Assembly: GCA_019634245.1 (NCBI GenBank)
Contig: JAHQVR010000118.1
Span: 1-6,734, forward strand
Direction of reading: 5' to 3'
From: Gammaproteobacteria bacterium
GTDB taxonomy: Bacteria; Pseudomonadota; Gammaproteobacteria; Granulosicoccales; Granulosicoccaceae
DNA: 6,734 nucleotides
Shown piece by piece: positions 1-6,733 of the stretch. The notes beneath the pieces are model-generated. The model was not told where the DNA came from, did no database searches, and saw nothing but the letters and a program-made list of their open reading frames with translations. Every line of letters starts with the position of its first letter. Position 1 is the stretch's first letter. The translations under genes were made by a program, and so were the position numbers.

Positions 1-2
1 CG

Positions 3-1835
3 AAACTCATATCACGACTACGCGATCTGCTGCTGAACAAAGGTTATGTGTGCGCCAGTGTGAATACCAAAAAAGAAGCCGAAGGCGAAAAATACAGAGA
101 CTATTTCGATCATCAGGAGTCGTACACAAAAATCCCAGCGCATCGAGCTTTGGCTATGTTTCGAGGTCGTAGCGATGGTGTCTTGTCGATGCGCTTGTTG
201 CTCAGTGAAGATGGTGAATACTCAGATACCGCGTGCATCAATGTGGTGGCGAACCATTTGCAATTCGTGAATAAGGCTAAGCCAGCTGATGCCTGGCGCG
301 AGCAGGTTGTATCCCGGGTTTGGAAAATGAAACTGTCATTGCATCTGGAAACTGAATTGTTCACAGCGCTGAAAATAAAAGCTGATGCTGAGGCCATCAG
401 CGTTTTTGCGGCCAACTTGCAAGATTTATTATTGTCGGCACCAGCCGGTGCTCGACCCACTCTGGGGCTGGACCCAGGTTACCGTTCAGGTGTGAAAGTG
501 GCAGTGATTGACGCACATGGAAAAGTGATTGAGCATGCAACAGTTTATCCACACGCACCTCAAAAGCGGTGGCGCGATGCGCTGGAAACGCTCTCCAACT
601 TGTGTAAGCAAAACCATATCGAGCTTATCGCTGTCGGTAATGGTACTGCCAGTCGTGAAACCGAAAAGCTTGCCGATGAGATCATTAGTCATACTAAACT
701 GCCAAGGCTAACCAAGGTGTTGGTTTCTGAGGCTGGTGCTTCAGTTTATTCTGCATCAAAAGTAGCCGAAGAAGAATTTCCCGATCTGGATGTAACCATT
801 CGAGGGGCTGTATCAATAGCACGACGACTGCAAGACCCGCTTGCAGAGCTTGTGAAGATAGACCCGAAGGCAATTGGGGTTGGACAATATCAGCATGACG
901 TATCTCAAACCGCATTAGCCAGAAGTCTGGATGCTACGGTTGAAGATTGTGTGAATGCAGTGGGTGTTGATCTTGATACAGCATCGGCTACCTTGCTATC
1001 GCGCGTGGCTGGTTTGTCACCGACATTAGCCGAGAATATTGTGGCTTATCGCGATGAGCACGGGGCCTTTGACAGTCGGGCGCAGTTAAAGAAGGTACCC
1101 AGGCTCGGGCCAAAAGCGTTTGAACAATCAGCAGGCTTTCTTCGTATTCGAAAAGGCAGTAACCCGCTCGATGCATCAGGTGTTCATCCTGAGAGTTATC
1201 CTGTGGTCAAGCGAATTGTAAAACACGCTGAGCGGCCATTGGCTGAGTTGATTGGCGATAGTGATTTTCTGTCCTCGTTGAATCCGGCACTGTTTACTGA
1301 CGACAAAATTGGTGAACCTACGGTAAAAGACATTTTTGCGGAGCTGGATAAACCTGGTCGCGATCCAAGGCCAGAGTTTAAAACCGTGGCATTCGCCGAT
1401 GGTATCGAGAAGATAAGCGACTTAAAACCTGATCAGATATTGGAGGGGCAAGTCACCAACGTTACCGCATTTGGTGCCTTTGTTGATATTGGTGTACACC
1501 AAGATGGTTTGGTGCACATATCGGCTTTGTCTGATACGTTCGTAAAAGATCCTCGATCGGTGGTGAAAGCAGGTGACATCGTTAAAGTGAAAGTGATGAG
1601 TTGCGATGTTGCCAGAAATCGAATTGCATTATCTATGCGGTTGAACGACAGTGCTGATGAACAAGGCTTGCCTGCGCGAAGCAGAACTGAAAAAAGTGTG
1701 GCTCAGCGAAGGCCGTCAAAACCGGACAAGCTCCGCAAGCAGGCCAGACAATCTTCGCAGAATAAAAAAACAACTGAGCCTGTTGCACAGTCGGCATTGG
1801 CCATGTCGCTAAAGGCTGCATTGGAGAAAAAGTAG
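3..1835 (+). CDS. tex: Tex/YhgF-type RNA-binding transcription accessory protein (5' end outside window)
   Basis: The reading frame is open from base 3 through the left edge, so this is the C-terminal ~610 residues of a protein usually about 770-780 long; roughly 165 N-terminal residues are missing. A GTG at 48 is not the true start, because the Tex-like sequence continues upstream of it. Visible domains in order: the helical core with the family stretch [19 protein letters not shown] (about 105-170); the YqgF/RNase H-like domain with LDPGYRSG at 468-491 and GNGT at 636-647; the helix-hairpin-helix region from about 951 to 1152; an S1 RNA-binding domain from about 1440 to 1643 ([18 protein letters not shown]). 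A Lys/Arg/Gln-rich tail of about 63 residues follows S1. Tex proteins bind nucleic acid in the cytoplasm and act in transcription and tolerance of toxic gene expression. The stop lies 2 bp from the stop of the convergent VWA gene. Family assignment is very secure. Confidence 0.96.
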   Translation, partial: KLISRLRDLLLNKGYVCASVNTKKEAEGEKYRDYFDHQESYTKIPAHRALAMFRGRSDGVLSMRLLLSEDGEYSDTACINVVANHLQFVNKAKPADAWREQVVSRVWKMKLSLHLETELFTALKIKADAEAISVFAANLQDLLLSAPAGARPTLGLDPGYRSGVKVAVIDAHGKVIEHATVYPHAPQKRWRDALETLSNLCKQNHIELIAVGNGTASRETEKLADEIISHTKLPRLTKVLVSEAGASVYSASKVAEEEFPDLDVTIRGAVSIARRLQDPLAELVKIDPKAIGVGQYQHDVSQTALARSLDATVEDCVNAVGVDLDTASATLLSRVAGLSPTLAENIVAYRDEHGAFDSRAQLKKVPRLGPKAFEQSAGFLRIRKGSNPLDASGVHPESYPVVKRIVKHAERPLAELIGDSDFLSSLNPALFTDDKIGEPTVKDIFAELDKPGRDPRPEFKTVAFADGIEKISDLKPDQILEGQVTNVTAFGAFVDIGVHQDGLVHISALSDTFVKDPRSVVKAGDIVKVKVMSCDVARNRIALSMRLNDSADEQGLPARSRTEKSVAQRRPSKPDKLRKQARQSSQNKKTTEPVAQSALAMSLKAALEKK

Positions 1836-1837
1836 GG

Positions 1838-2980
1838 TTAGCTTAGTAAAACTCGTTGAAGTTGAAGCAAGCTTGGTAGGTTATGCGAGCTCATATAATG
1901 CGTTAAATACGGTTTTACAGGACGCATTCTTGGGTCGGGGTGATCGTCTGAAATTCTACCCAGTAGCGGGTTAACCCAGATGACTCGGCGTGCGCGATTG
2001 GCAAAAATGCGAACCTGTTTGGCCAAATCATCAGGTGAGGCAGTATCGCAGCCATCACTGAATACTAATATGGTTGTGTGTGATTTAACTAAGTTGTTTA
2101 AATGGCATTCATTAAAGGTCTCGAATGATTTTGCTATTCGGGTACCGCCAATCCATCCTTGCGATGCTGTGTTAATAGTGTGTTCGAAGTCTGACTCTTC
2201 TAACGTGTGGAAACCTCTGCCTAAATCAATGAGTTCTATGTTGAATGCGAATGCGTGTGAGCTTTCAAATACTGAAAGTAACTTTCTGGTAAATCGCAGA
2301 AACAACCTGGCGTAAATATCCATTGACTGACTGATGTCAAGCAATAGTACAAAACTAGGTAGTTTCTTTATCTTGGCGTGATACTTCAATTGAAACACAG
2401 CACCCTGGTAGCGCAATGATTGTTTGATCGATTGCGGTAATGCTACTCTTGAGCCCGAGCTGGCTATACGCGTTTTTCGTACATAACGTCTGCGGCATCG
2501 CTGGGCAAGCTCATCGACGTACTGATCAATTAGTTGCTTTTCTACTGGATTAAACACGAATCGAAAATCTGCCAATGACAAAGCGGAGTAATCGCCAGAA
2601 CCGTATACATTGACAGATTGCTCTGCATCGCTCGATGTGCCGGCGAAGCCAACAAAACGCTGAGTTTGTGGAGTGCTGGTAACGGCGCCATTCGAGCCGT
2701 CCGCTGTTTCATCTTCGGATACGCTTATCTGGTTTTTCCAGTATGCAACAAAAAGCTTGTCAAAATTCTTCCATTGTTCTGGTGTTTTGCAGAAACAAGC
2801 CCTGAACCCATCTTGAAGCAGGTGATGATCGTGAAGAGATTGTTCTGCTGCAACACGCAGTGCATCGTTTATGCTGCTTGGGTTTGCTGCAAAGTTATAA
2901 GCTCGCAAATAGGAGGCAAACTCCAAAACCCTATTAGTGACACTGGGAATGCTATTGTTGTGAGTTTGCATCGGGCTCAT
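1838..2980 (-). CDS. CoxE-like VWA domain protein, partner of the upstream MoxR ATPase
   Basis: A 380-residue protein. The C-terminal half (about 205-345) is a von Willebrand factor A domain with a complete metal-ion-dependent adhesion site: D215-x-S217-x-S219 (LLLDISQSMD), T280 in IGGTRI, and D309 in FSDGCD. The WVNPLLG stretch near 335-341 is also typical of CoxE-like proteins. Before it lies a basic segment (RCRRRYVRKTR, 161-171) and SLRYQGAVFQLKY, matching the conserved pre-VWA region of the family. Residues about 86-125 form a polar, acidic, low-complexity linker. No signal peptide or membrane segment is seen, so it is probably cytoplasmic. The start at 2980 overlaps the end of the ATPase gene by 29 nt; an in-frame ATG at 2971 (residue 4) would shorten the overlap to 20 nt. 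Neither has a strong Shine-Dalgarno, which suggests translational coupling. By analogy with CoxD/CoxE and RavA/ViaA it should bind the ATPase and deliver or remodel a client; the client is unknown. No CO dehydrogenase genes are in the window. Confidence 0.9.
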   Translation of the reverse strand: MSPMQTHNNSIPSVTNRVLEFASYLRAYNFAANPSSINDALRVAAEQSLHDHHLLQDGFRACFCKTPEQWKNFDKLFVAYWKNQISVSEDETADGSNGAVTSTPQTQRFVGFAGTSSDAEQSVNVYGSGDYSALSLADFRFVFNPVEKQLIDQYVDELAQRCRRRYVRKTRIASSGSRVALPQSIKQSLRYQGAVFQLKYHAKIKKLPSFVLLLDISQSMDIYARLFLRFTRKLLSVFESSHAFAFNIELIDLGRGFHTLEESDFEHTINTASQGWIGGTRIAKSFETFNECHLNNLVKSHTTILVFSDGCDTASPDDLAKQVRIFANRARRVIWVNPLLGRISDDHPDPRMRPVKPYLTHYMSSHNLPSLLQLQRVLLS

Positions 2981-3953
2981 TGCCGTACAGCGCTGCCTGC
3001 TCGCGTTTAAGCAGTTCCAGATCGTTACGGGTTTTTACAAGACATGAAAGCGTGCTGTCTGTGAGTTCAGGTGCGGCCCTAATATCGTCAACACCAATTG
3101 CCATAAGCGCGCTAGCCCAATCAATTGACTCAGCAACCCCGGGTGTTTTTCGCATACCAACGGTGCGTAGTTTCTGTACATAAGATACCACTTGTTTTGC
3201 CAGATTTTCGTCTATTCCCGGTAGTCTGGAACGAATTATTTTTTGTTCTTTGTCGCTGTGGGGGTAGTCGATGTAATGGTATAAACAGCGTCTGCGCAAT
3301 GCATCGCTTAAGTCCCTTATGCCATTAGAAGTTAGTATTACTGAAGGTTTGGAGCGTGCTTGAAAAGTGCCAAGCTCCGGTATGCTAATTTGAAAATCAG
3401 AGAGAACTTCGAGTAGTAACGCTTCAAACTCCTGATCTGCGCGGTCAATTTCATCGATCAACAATACCACAGGTTCTTCTGACGCAATGGCTGCGAACAG
3501 GGGGCGTTTTAGCAAGTACTCTTCGCTGTATAGCGCTTGCTTTATATCAGGTACATTTGATGATGGCGTTACACCAGCCAATTCTGAGTGTAGTTGTGTT
3601 TGATCACTCATTTGCCCCGGGATTTGCCCGGCCATTTGCCCGGCCATTTGAATGGCTAGCAATTGGCGTTGATAGTCCCAGTCGTACAAGGCGTGTTGTG
3701 CATCCAGGCCTTCGTAGCATTGGAGACGAATGAGTTTTCGCCCTTGTGCCTTTGCCAGACATTTGGCTATCTCGGTTTTGCCGACGCCGGCTTCGCCTTC
3801 AACCAATAAGGGTTTGCCTAGTTTCTCAAGCAAATACAGACTGGAAATAAGTGAAGCGTCGGTAATGTAGCCCTGTGTTTTTAGCGAACCGGCAAGTTGT
3901 GCTCGGCTTTCACTGGGTAAATTGAGGTTTTTGTCCGGTGTAACATCGTTCAT
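2952..3953 (-). CDS. MoxR-type AAA+ ATPase (CoxD-like)
   Basis: A 333-residue AAA+ ATPase. Walker A is GEAGVGKT (53-60). Walker B is VVLLIDEID (162-170). Sensor 1 is in SVILTSNGIRD (N210). Arginines 220-222 (ALRRRC) occupy the arginine-finger region. PGVAESIDWA (271-280) corresponds to the sensor-2/lid region of MoxR proteins. LYDWDYQRQLL and YSEEYLLKRPLF are family-typical stretches; between them lies an unusual Met/Gly/Gln-rich insert of about 30 residues (102-135) built partly from tandem 12-bp repeats. This is the first gene of a two-gene operon with the VWA protein, overlapping it by 29 nt. The start ATG at 3951-3953 places the AAA+ core at the usual distance from the N-terminus, but no strong ribosome binding site is visible before it. 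MoxR ATPases act as cytoplasmic chaperones that mature or activate protein complexes, generally with a VWA partner. The pair resembles CoxD/CoxE, but its substrate cannot be read from this window. Confidence 0.93.
   Translation of the reverse strand: MNDVTPDKNLNLPSESRAQLAGSLKTQGYITDASLISSLYLLEKLGKPLLVEGEAGVGKTEIAKCLAKAQGRKLIRLQCYEGLDAQHALYDWDYQRQLLAIQMAGQMAGQIPGQMSDQTQLHSELAGVTPSSNVPDIKQALYSEEYLLKRPLFAAIASEEPVVLLIDEIDRADQEFEALLLEVLSDFQISIPELGTFQARSKPSVILTSNGIRDLSDALRRRCLYHYIDYPHSDKEQKIIRSRLPGIDENLAKQVVSYVQKLRTVGMRKTPGVAESIDWASALMAIGVDDIRAAPELTDSTLSCLVKTRNDLELLKREQAALYGNEPDANSQQ
3609..3656 (-). repeat. In-frame 12-bp tandem repeat inside the MoxR ATPase gene
   Basis: Four adjacent 12-bp units read on the plus strand as CATTTGCCCCGG (3609-3620), GATTTGCCCGGC (3621-3632), CATTTGCCCGGC (3633-3644) and CATTTGAATGGC (3645-3656). 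The two central units differ at one base and the outer ones are more diverged. Because 12 is a multiple of 3, the coding frame is kept, and the protein gains a tetrapeptide series (MAGQ, MAGQ, IPGQ, MSDQ) around residues 103-118. It lies between the conserved blocks LYDWDYQRQLL and YSEEYLL, where it should extend a surface loop rather than break the ATPase core. Confidence 0.85.
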
Positions 3954-4115
3954 ATGATCAATCTATCAGACTTCCAGTAGAGATCCTAGCGGAAAACGGT
4001 GGCGAATTTACGATCAGATTTAGTCCTTTAATAGTCCAGTCCATCAGCCGTTTATGACATTTTGGTTTATCCTTAGTGAAATTAATATTTACCCTTAAAT
4101 GGCCAGATACGGATC

Positions 4116-4126
4116 GGAAAAATATG
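4116..4126 (+). promoter_or_regulatory. Ribosome binding site and ATG that set the GST start
   Basis: GGA at 4116-4118 lies five bases before the ATG at 4124-4126. This supports ATG 4124 as the start over the upstream in-frame GTG at 4076, which would add 16 residues before the N-terminal strand of the GST fold. A start at 4124 also puts the catalytic tyrosine at residue 8, as in sigma-class enzymes. The Shine-Dalgarno is short, so the site is only moderately supported. Confidence 0.45.
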
Positions 4127-4744
4127 AGCAATTACAAATTGACCTATTTTGATATAGATGGCGGAAGAGCAGAGCCTGCTCGCATTGCTCTGCACGCTGC
4201 TGGATTAGCGTATCAGGATGTTCGCTGGTCATTTCCAGAATTTGGTGAGAAACGCACAGCTGCTCCGTTTCATGCTGTGCCTTTTATTGAAATGGACGGC
4301 AAAGTTGTTACGCAGTCAAACGCGATCAGTCGTTATGTGGGTAAGATGTGCAACTTATATCCCGACGACCCATTACAGGCGCTGTATTGTGATGAAGTGC
4401 TTGATGCGCTTGAAGATCTCAATCATTATGTTGTGCAGACTTTCGGACTCGAAGGCGATGAGCTAAAGCAAGCACGGGAGGTGCTGATGAACGGTCGCCT
4501 CACTGTATTTCTCAAAGGCCTCAATGGGCTATTGGCTCGCGGCGGAGGTAACTACTTTGCAGATCAATGCCTGACTATCGCCGACTTAAAAATGGCGACA
4601 ATGCTAAAAATGTTGCGTTCTGGAAATCTGGATCATATACCTGCAGACTTTGTCGATAACCTTAGCCCGGCGCTGGCCGCACATCAGGAGCGTGTACACA
4701 AAGAACCAATTGTCCAAGCTTACTATGCATCACGAAGCGCCTAG
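4124..4744 (+). CDS. Glutathione S-transferase, sigma-like
   Basis: A 206-residue cytosolic GST of the usual length. The N-terminal thioredoxin-like domain (about 1-76) begins YKLTYFDIDGGRAEPARIAL. Tyr8 is the expected catalytic tyrosine that activates the glutathione thiol. GGRAE resembles the sigma-class (prostaglandin D synthase-like) N-terminus, with one extra residue. V52-P53 is the expected cis-proline, and Q64-S65 (VVTQSNAISRYV) is the site contacting the gamma-glutamyl group. The all-helical C-terminal domain (about 84-206) carries the N-capping box T151-I-A-D154. GST enzymes conjugate glutathione to electrophiles or reduce peroxides; the substrate cannot be predicted here. The gene is divergent from the MoxR operon and 98 bp upstream of kdgK in the same direction, with no evident functional link to either. 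Its 3' end lies in a degenerate tandem repeat that includes the stop codon. Confidence 0.93.
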   Translation: MSNYKLTYFDIDGGRAEPARIALHAAGLAYQDVRWSFPEFGEKRTAAPFHAVPFIEMDGKVVTQSNAISRYVGKMCNLYPDDPLQALYCDEVLDALEDLNHYVVQTFGLEGDELKQAREVLMNGRLTVFLKGLNGLLARGGGNYFADQCLTIADLKMATMLKMLRSGNLDHIPADFVDNLSPALAAHQERVHKEPIVQAYYASRSA

Positions 4745-4780
4745 TAGAAGCGCCTATTAGAAGTGTTTAGAAGTGTTCAT
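4734..4780 (+). repeat. Degenerate short tandem repeat over the GST stop codon
   Basis: Units read GAAGCGCCTAGTA (4734-4746), GAAGCGCCTATTA (4747-4759), GAAGTGTTTA (4760-4769) and GAAGTGTTCAT (4770-4780). The first two are 13 bp and differ at one base; the last two are 10-11 bp and more diverged. The first unit contains the last codons and the TAG stop (4742-4744) of the GST gene. Unlike the kdgK repeat, unit lengths are not multiples of three, so the stop is not repeated in one frame. Confidence 0.7.
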
Positions 4781-4842
4781 AAGTGCTCGGATGAATAGCA
4801 CGTGTTACTTGTCTGATAAAAACCAGAGTGTGAATCTAATCA

Positions 4843-5814
4843 GTGGAAAAAAATAATTCAACTATTCGAATAGCATGTGTTGGTGAGGCGATGGCTGAAC
4901 TTATGCTGGGTAGCGATGAAGACCAGGCGCCGTCTTTAGGATTTGCTGGTGACACCATGAATACAGCGATCTACCTGAACAGGATGCTGGGTGAGACATC
5001 GGAAGTCTCTTATATCTCGGTCGTAGGGGAGGATGCATTGTCTGATCGGTTAATTCGACGCCTAAACGATGAGTCAGTTAATACCTCAAGGATAAGGCGA
5101 TCAAGTGAACGTTTGGTTGGCCTTTATGCAATAACGACTGATCAATCGGGTGAGCGTAGTTTTAGTTATTGGCGCAGTGAATCAGCCGCGCGCACACTAT
5201 TTCAAGAAGGGTCAGAAGAACAGCAGTACAACTTTGACGTGCTAAGCGGATTCGACGTTATATTTTTATCTGCAATATCGTTAGCTATTCTCCCTAATGC
5301 TGTTCGTGTGGCATTGCTTGCAGAACTTGCCAGACTTCGAAGCGAAGAGCATGTTAACGTAGTATTTGATTCTAACTATCGGCCCGCACTGTGGGAATCT
5401 GCCGGTGTGGCGAGAGAGACCATTGCTGCGACTTGGCGTATAACTGACATTGCATTGCCATCAATTGATGATGAAAAGATGTTGTTCAATGATGTCGATG
5501 AAGCTGCTTTGCTAGCGCGATTTCGAGCTTATGGTGTTGTGAAGGGTGCGCTGAAACGAGGTGAGTTGGGACCTAGGTCGTTAAACGGTTCAGTTGATCA
5601 ATCTATTCACGAATCATTAGCGCAAAAAGCAGCGCCACCGGCTTGCGAACTTAAAGTTGTAGACACTACAGCTGCAGGTGATAGCTTTAATGCTGGCTAT
5701 TTAAGCTCAATTCTCAACGGAAAAGACGAGCAAGATGCATTGCAGGCAGGGCATGCTTGTGCATGTCGAGTTATTTCACATCGTGGCGCTATTATTCCAC
5801 GCGATCAGTGGTGA
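4843..5814 (+). CDS. kdgK: 2-keto-3-deoxygluconate kinase (PfkB family)
   Basis: A 323-residue ribokinase/PfkB-family sugar kinase that phosphorylates 2-keto-3-deoxy-D-gluconate with ATP to KDPG, feeding the KDPG aldolase step of hexuronate/pectin/alginate breakdown and the Entner-Doudoroff route. Evidence: N-terminal IACVGEAMAEL; substrate motif GFAGDTMNTAIYLNR (33-47); SYWRSESAAR (108-117) matching the YYWRNEAAA stretch of E. coli KdgK; SAISLAIL (143-150); FDSNYRPALW (175-184); the PfkB ATP/catalytic motif DTTAAGDSFNAGYL (274-287) with catalytic Asp280; and the C-terminal RGAIIPR. The nucleotide-binding region ALKRGELGPRSLN (236-248) is recognisable. The start is GTG 4843: an in-frame TAA at 4837-4839 excludes anything further upstream, and no ATG precedes the first conserved strand. 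The Shine-Dalgarno is poor. No aldolase, dehydratase or transporter for this pathway is present in the window. The stop codon is part of a four-copy 12-bp tandem repeat. Confidence 0.95.
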   Translation: MEKNNSTIRIACVGEAMAELMLGSDEDQAPSLGFAGDTMNTAIYLNRMLGETSEVSYISVVGEDALSDRLIRRLNDESVNTSRIRRSSERLVGLYAITTDQSGERSFSYWRSESAARTLFQEGSEEQQYNFDVLSGFDVIFLSAISLAILPNAVRVALLAELARLRSEEHVNVVFDSNYRPALWESAGVARETIAATWRITDIALPSIDDEKMLFNDVDEAALLARFRAYGVVKGALKRGELGPRSLNGSVDQSIHESLAQKAAPPACELKVVDTTAAGDSFNAGYLSSILNGKDEQDALQAGHACACRVISHRGAIIPRDQW

Positions 5815-5850
5815 GTTCAGTGGTGAGTTCAGTGGTGAGATCAGTGGTAA
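5803..5850 (+). repeat. 12-bp tandem repeat carrying four in-frame stop codons at the kdgK 3' end
   Basis: Four contiguous 12-bp units: GATCAGTGGTGA (5803-5814), GTTCAGTGGTGA (5815-5826), GTTCAGTGGTGA (5827-5838) and GATCAGTGGTAA (5839-5850). The middle two are identical. The first unit is the end of kdgK itself (Asp-Gln-Trp-stop). Since the unit is 12 bp, each further copy repeats the same (Asp or Val)-Gln-Trp-stop in the same frame, giving stops at 5812, 5824, 5836 and 5848. This was read directly from the sequence and is best explained by slippage or tandem duplication of the gene end. Confidence 0.95.
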
Positions 5851-5940
5851 ATAATTGATGAGTGATAGTTCCGCTTGGCGCCTAATCTAATTTTTCGTGA
5901 TGATCCACAAAACGACACCACAGTTTAGATCAGGATGGAG

Positions 5941-6132
5941 ATGGGGTGGCTTGCGAAAGTTTGCCCTAAAAATACTCAATTCAATTTTCTCAAACTCAGC
6001 AGTGTTGGCTATGAGGGCAAGGTACTACTGTTGAAACGGACTTCAACATTAAAGTCCGAATCAATCATAGAAGCATGCCTCACCGGCCCGCTCTGGACCG
6101 TTGAAATGATAGCTAGTAAATCGGAAACTTAG
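5941..6132 (+). CDS. Weak candidate small ORF (63 aa), unrecognised
   Basis: An open frame in the gap between kdgK and glyA. The ATG at 5941 is preceded by AGGA (5932-5935) with a five-base spacer, a fair ribosome binding site; an in-frame ATG at 5935 is also possible. The product begins [13 protein letters not shown] and contains mixed hydrophobic and basic residues ([12 protein letters not shown]), with no signal peptide, clear membrane helix or known motif. The frame overlaps the 3' end of the opposite-strand glyA by 20 bp and includes a perfect 7-bp hairpin. No family is recognised. It could equally be non-coding spacer that is open by chance or the remnant of a lost gene. The stretch upstream of it (5851-5934) shows nothing recognisable. 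Confidence 0.2.
   Translation: MGWLAKVCPKNTQFNFLKLSSVGYEGKVLLLKRTSTLKSESIIEACLTGPLWTVEMIASKSET
6037..6058. other. Inverted repeat (7-bp perfect stem) between kdgK and glyA
   Basis: CGGACTT (6037-6043) and AAGTCCG (6052-6058) form a perfect 7-bp stem with an 8-base loop. It lies downstream of both convergent genes, so it could help end transcription from either side. No run of Ts follows it on the plus strand, and only three Ts follow on the minus strand, so it is not a classic intrinsic terminator. Confidence 0.3.
6084..6100 (-). terminator. Possible GC-rich hairpin just downstream of glyA
   Basis: On the minus strand CGGTCC and GGGCCG pair over 6 bp with one G-U wobble and a five-base loop, starting 13 bases after the glyA stop. 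On the plus strand the same pairing has an A-C mismatch, so it favours the glyA transcript. No U-run follows, so it could at most slow polymerase or protect the mRNA end. Confidence 0.2.
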
Positions 6133-6733
6133 CGGTAAGCGCCATAACTGATTCTTTAATTGCGCTTTCAGTTTTGGCATTTCCCTCTTCACCATTCTCG
6201 GACAAGCCATCCAGCACCGTATTGATCATTTCGCCAACCTGAGTAAATTCAGCCGCACCAAAGCCTCTTGTGGTTGCCGCCGGTGTGCCTAAGCGTATAC
6301 CTGAGGTGACAAATGGCGATTCTGGATCGAATGGAATACCGTTTTTATTACACGTAATACCAGCGTTGCCCAGCGCAGCTTCAGCCGCTTTTCCGGTAAG
6401 TTTCTTATTGCGCAAATCAACCAGTAACAAGTGAGTGTCTGTGCCACCAGAAACGATGTCCGAACCACCTTGGGAAATTGTTTTTGCCAATACCTCGGCA
6501 TTGTTGATCACGTTTTGAGAATAGGTTTTAAACTCGGGCTTTAAGGCTTCGCCGAAGGCCACGGCTTTAGCCGCGATAACATGCATTAAAGGGCCGCCTT
6601 GTAGACCAGGAAATACTGAAGAGTTTAATTTTTTGCCCAGATCGAGATCGTTGGACAAGATCATTCCTCCGCGCGGACCACGCAAGGTTTTGTGAGTGGT
6701 GGTGGTGACCACATCAGCAAAGTCGAGTGGGTT
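6113..6733 (-). CDS. glyA: Serine hydroxymethyltransferase, C-terminal half (5' end outside window)
   Basis: The frame is open to the right edge. It shows the last 206 residues of an enzyme normally about 415-420 long, so the N-terminal half lies beyond the window. A GTG at 6712 is an internal valine, not the start. The visible part opens with [23 protein letters not shown], which holds the lysine that binds pyridoxal phosphate (K encoded at 6689-6691, equivalent to Lys229 of the E. coli enzyme). Further conserved blocks are [48 protein letters not shown] and [14 protein letters not shown]. The enzyme is cytoplasmic and interconverts serine plus tetrahydrofolate with glycine plus 5,10-methylenetetrahydrofolate, supplying one-carbon units. 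It converges on kdgK with a 298-bp gap. Nothing in the visible half suggests inactivation. Confidence 0.97.
   Translation of the reverse strand, partial: NPLDFADVVTTTTHKTLRGPRGGMILSNDLDLGKKLNSSVFPGLQGGPLMHVIAAKAVAFGEALKPEFKTYSQNVINNAEVLAKTISQGGSDIVSGGTDTHLLLVDLRNKKLTGKAAEAALGNAGITCNKNGIPFDPESPFVTSGIRLGTPAATTRGFGAAEFTQVGEMINTVLDGLSENGEEGNAKTESAIKESVMALTAKFPIY

Noticed and set aside
48..1835. GTG at 48 as the start of tex
   Set aside because: The frame is open to base 3, and the residues before the GTG ([11 protein letters not shown]) fit the Tex helical core. The gene is cut by the window edge.
2618..3010. 130-residue plus-strand open frame opposite the VWA/MoxR genes
   Set aside because: It lies wholly antisense to two genes with clear conserved domains, has no recognisable motif, and looks like a by-product of minus-strand codon use.
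4062..4088. Possible sigma-70 promoter for the GST gene (TTGGTT at 4062, TAATAT at 4083)
   Set aside because: The spacer is only 15 bases and both boxes are imperfect, so this is not distinguishable from chance in AT-rich spacer. Three AGTCC copies at 4022-4042 were also noted, but are too short to call an operator.
4076..4123. GTG-initiated N-terminal extension of the GST
   Set aside because: The extra 16 residues are not GST-like, no ribosome binding site precedes the GTG, and ATG 4124 has GGA at a good distance and places the catalytic Tyr at position 8.
4783..4801. Inverted repeat GTGCT/AGCAC between the GST and kdgK genes as a terminator
   Set aside because: The stem is only 5 bp, the loop is 9 bases, and no T-run follows.
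5872..5895. Terminator after kdgK ending in TTTTT at 5891-5895
   Set aside because: The only pairing before the T-run is a 3-bp stem (CGC/GCG) or the self-complementary GGCGCC without a loop. Neither makes a plausible intrinsic terminator.
6113..6712. GTG at 6712 as the start of a 199-residue protein
   Set aside because: It is the valine before the TTTTHK lysine motif of serine hydroxymethyltransferase. The frame continues through the right edge.
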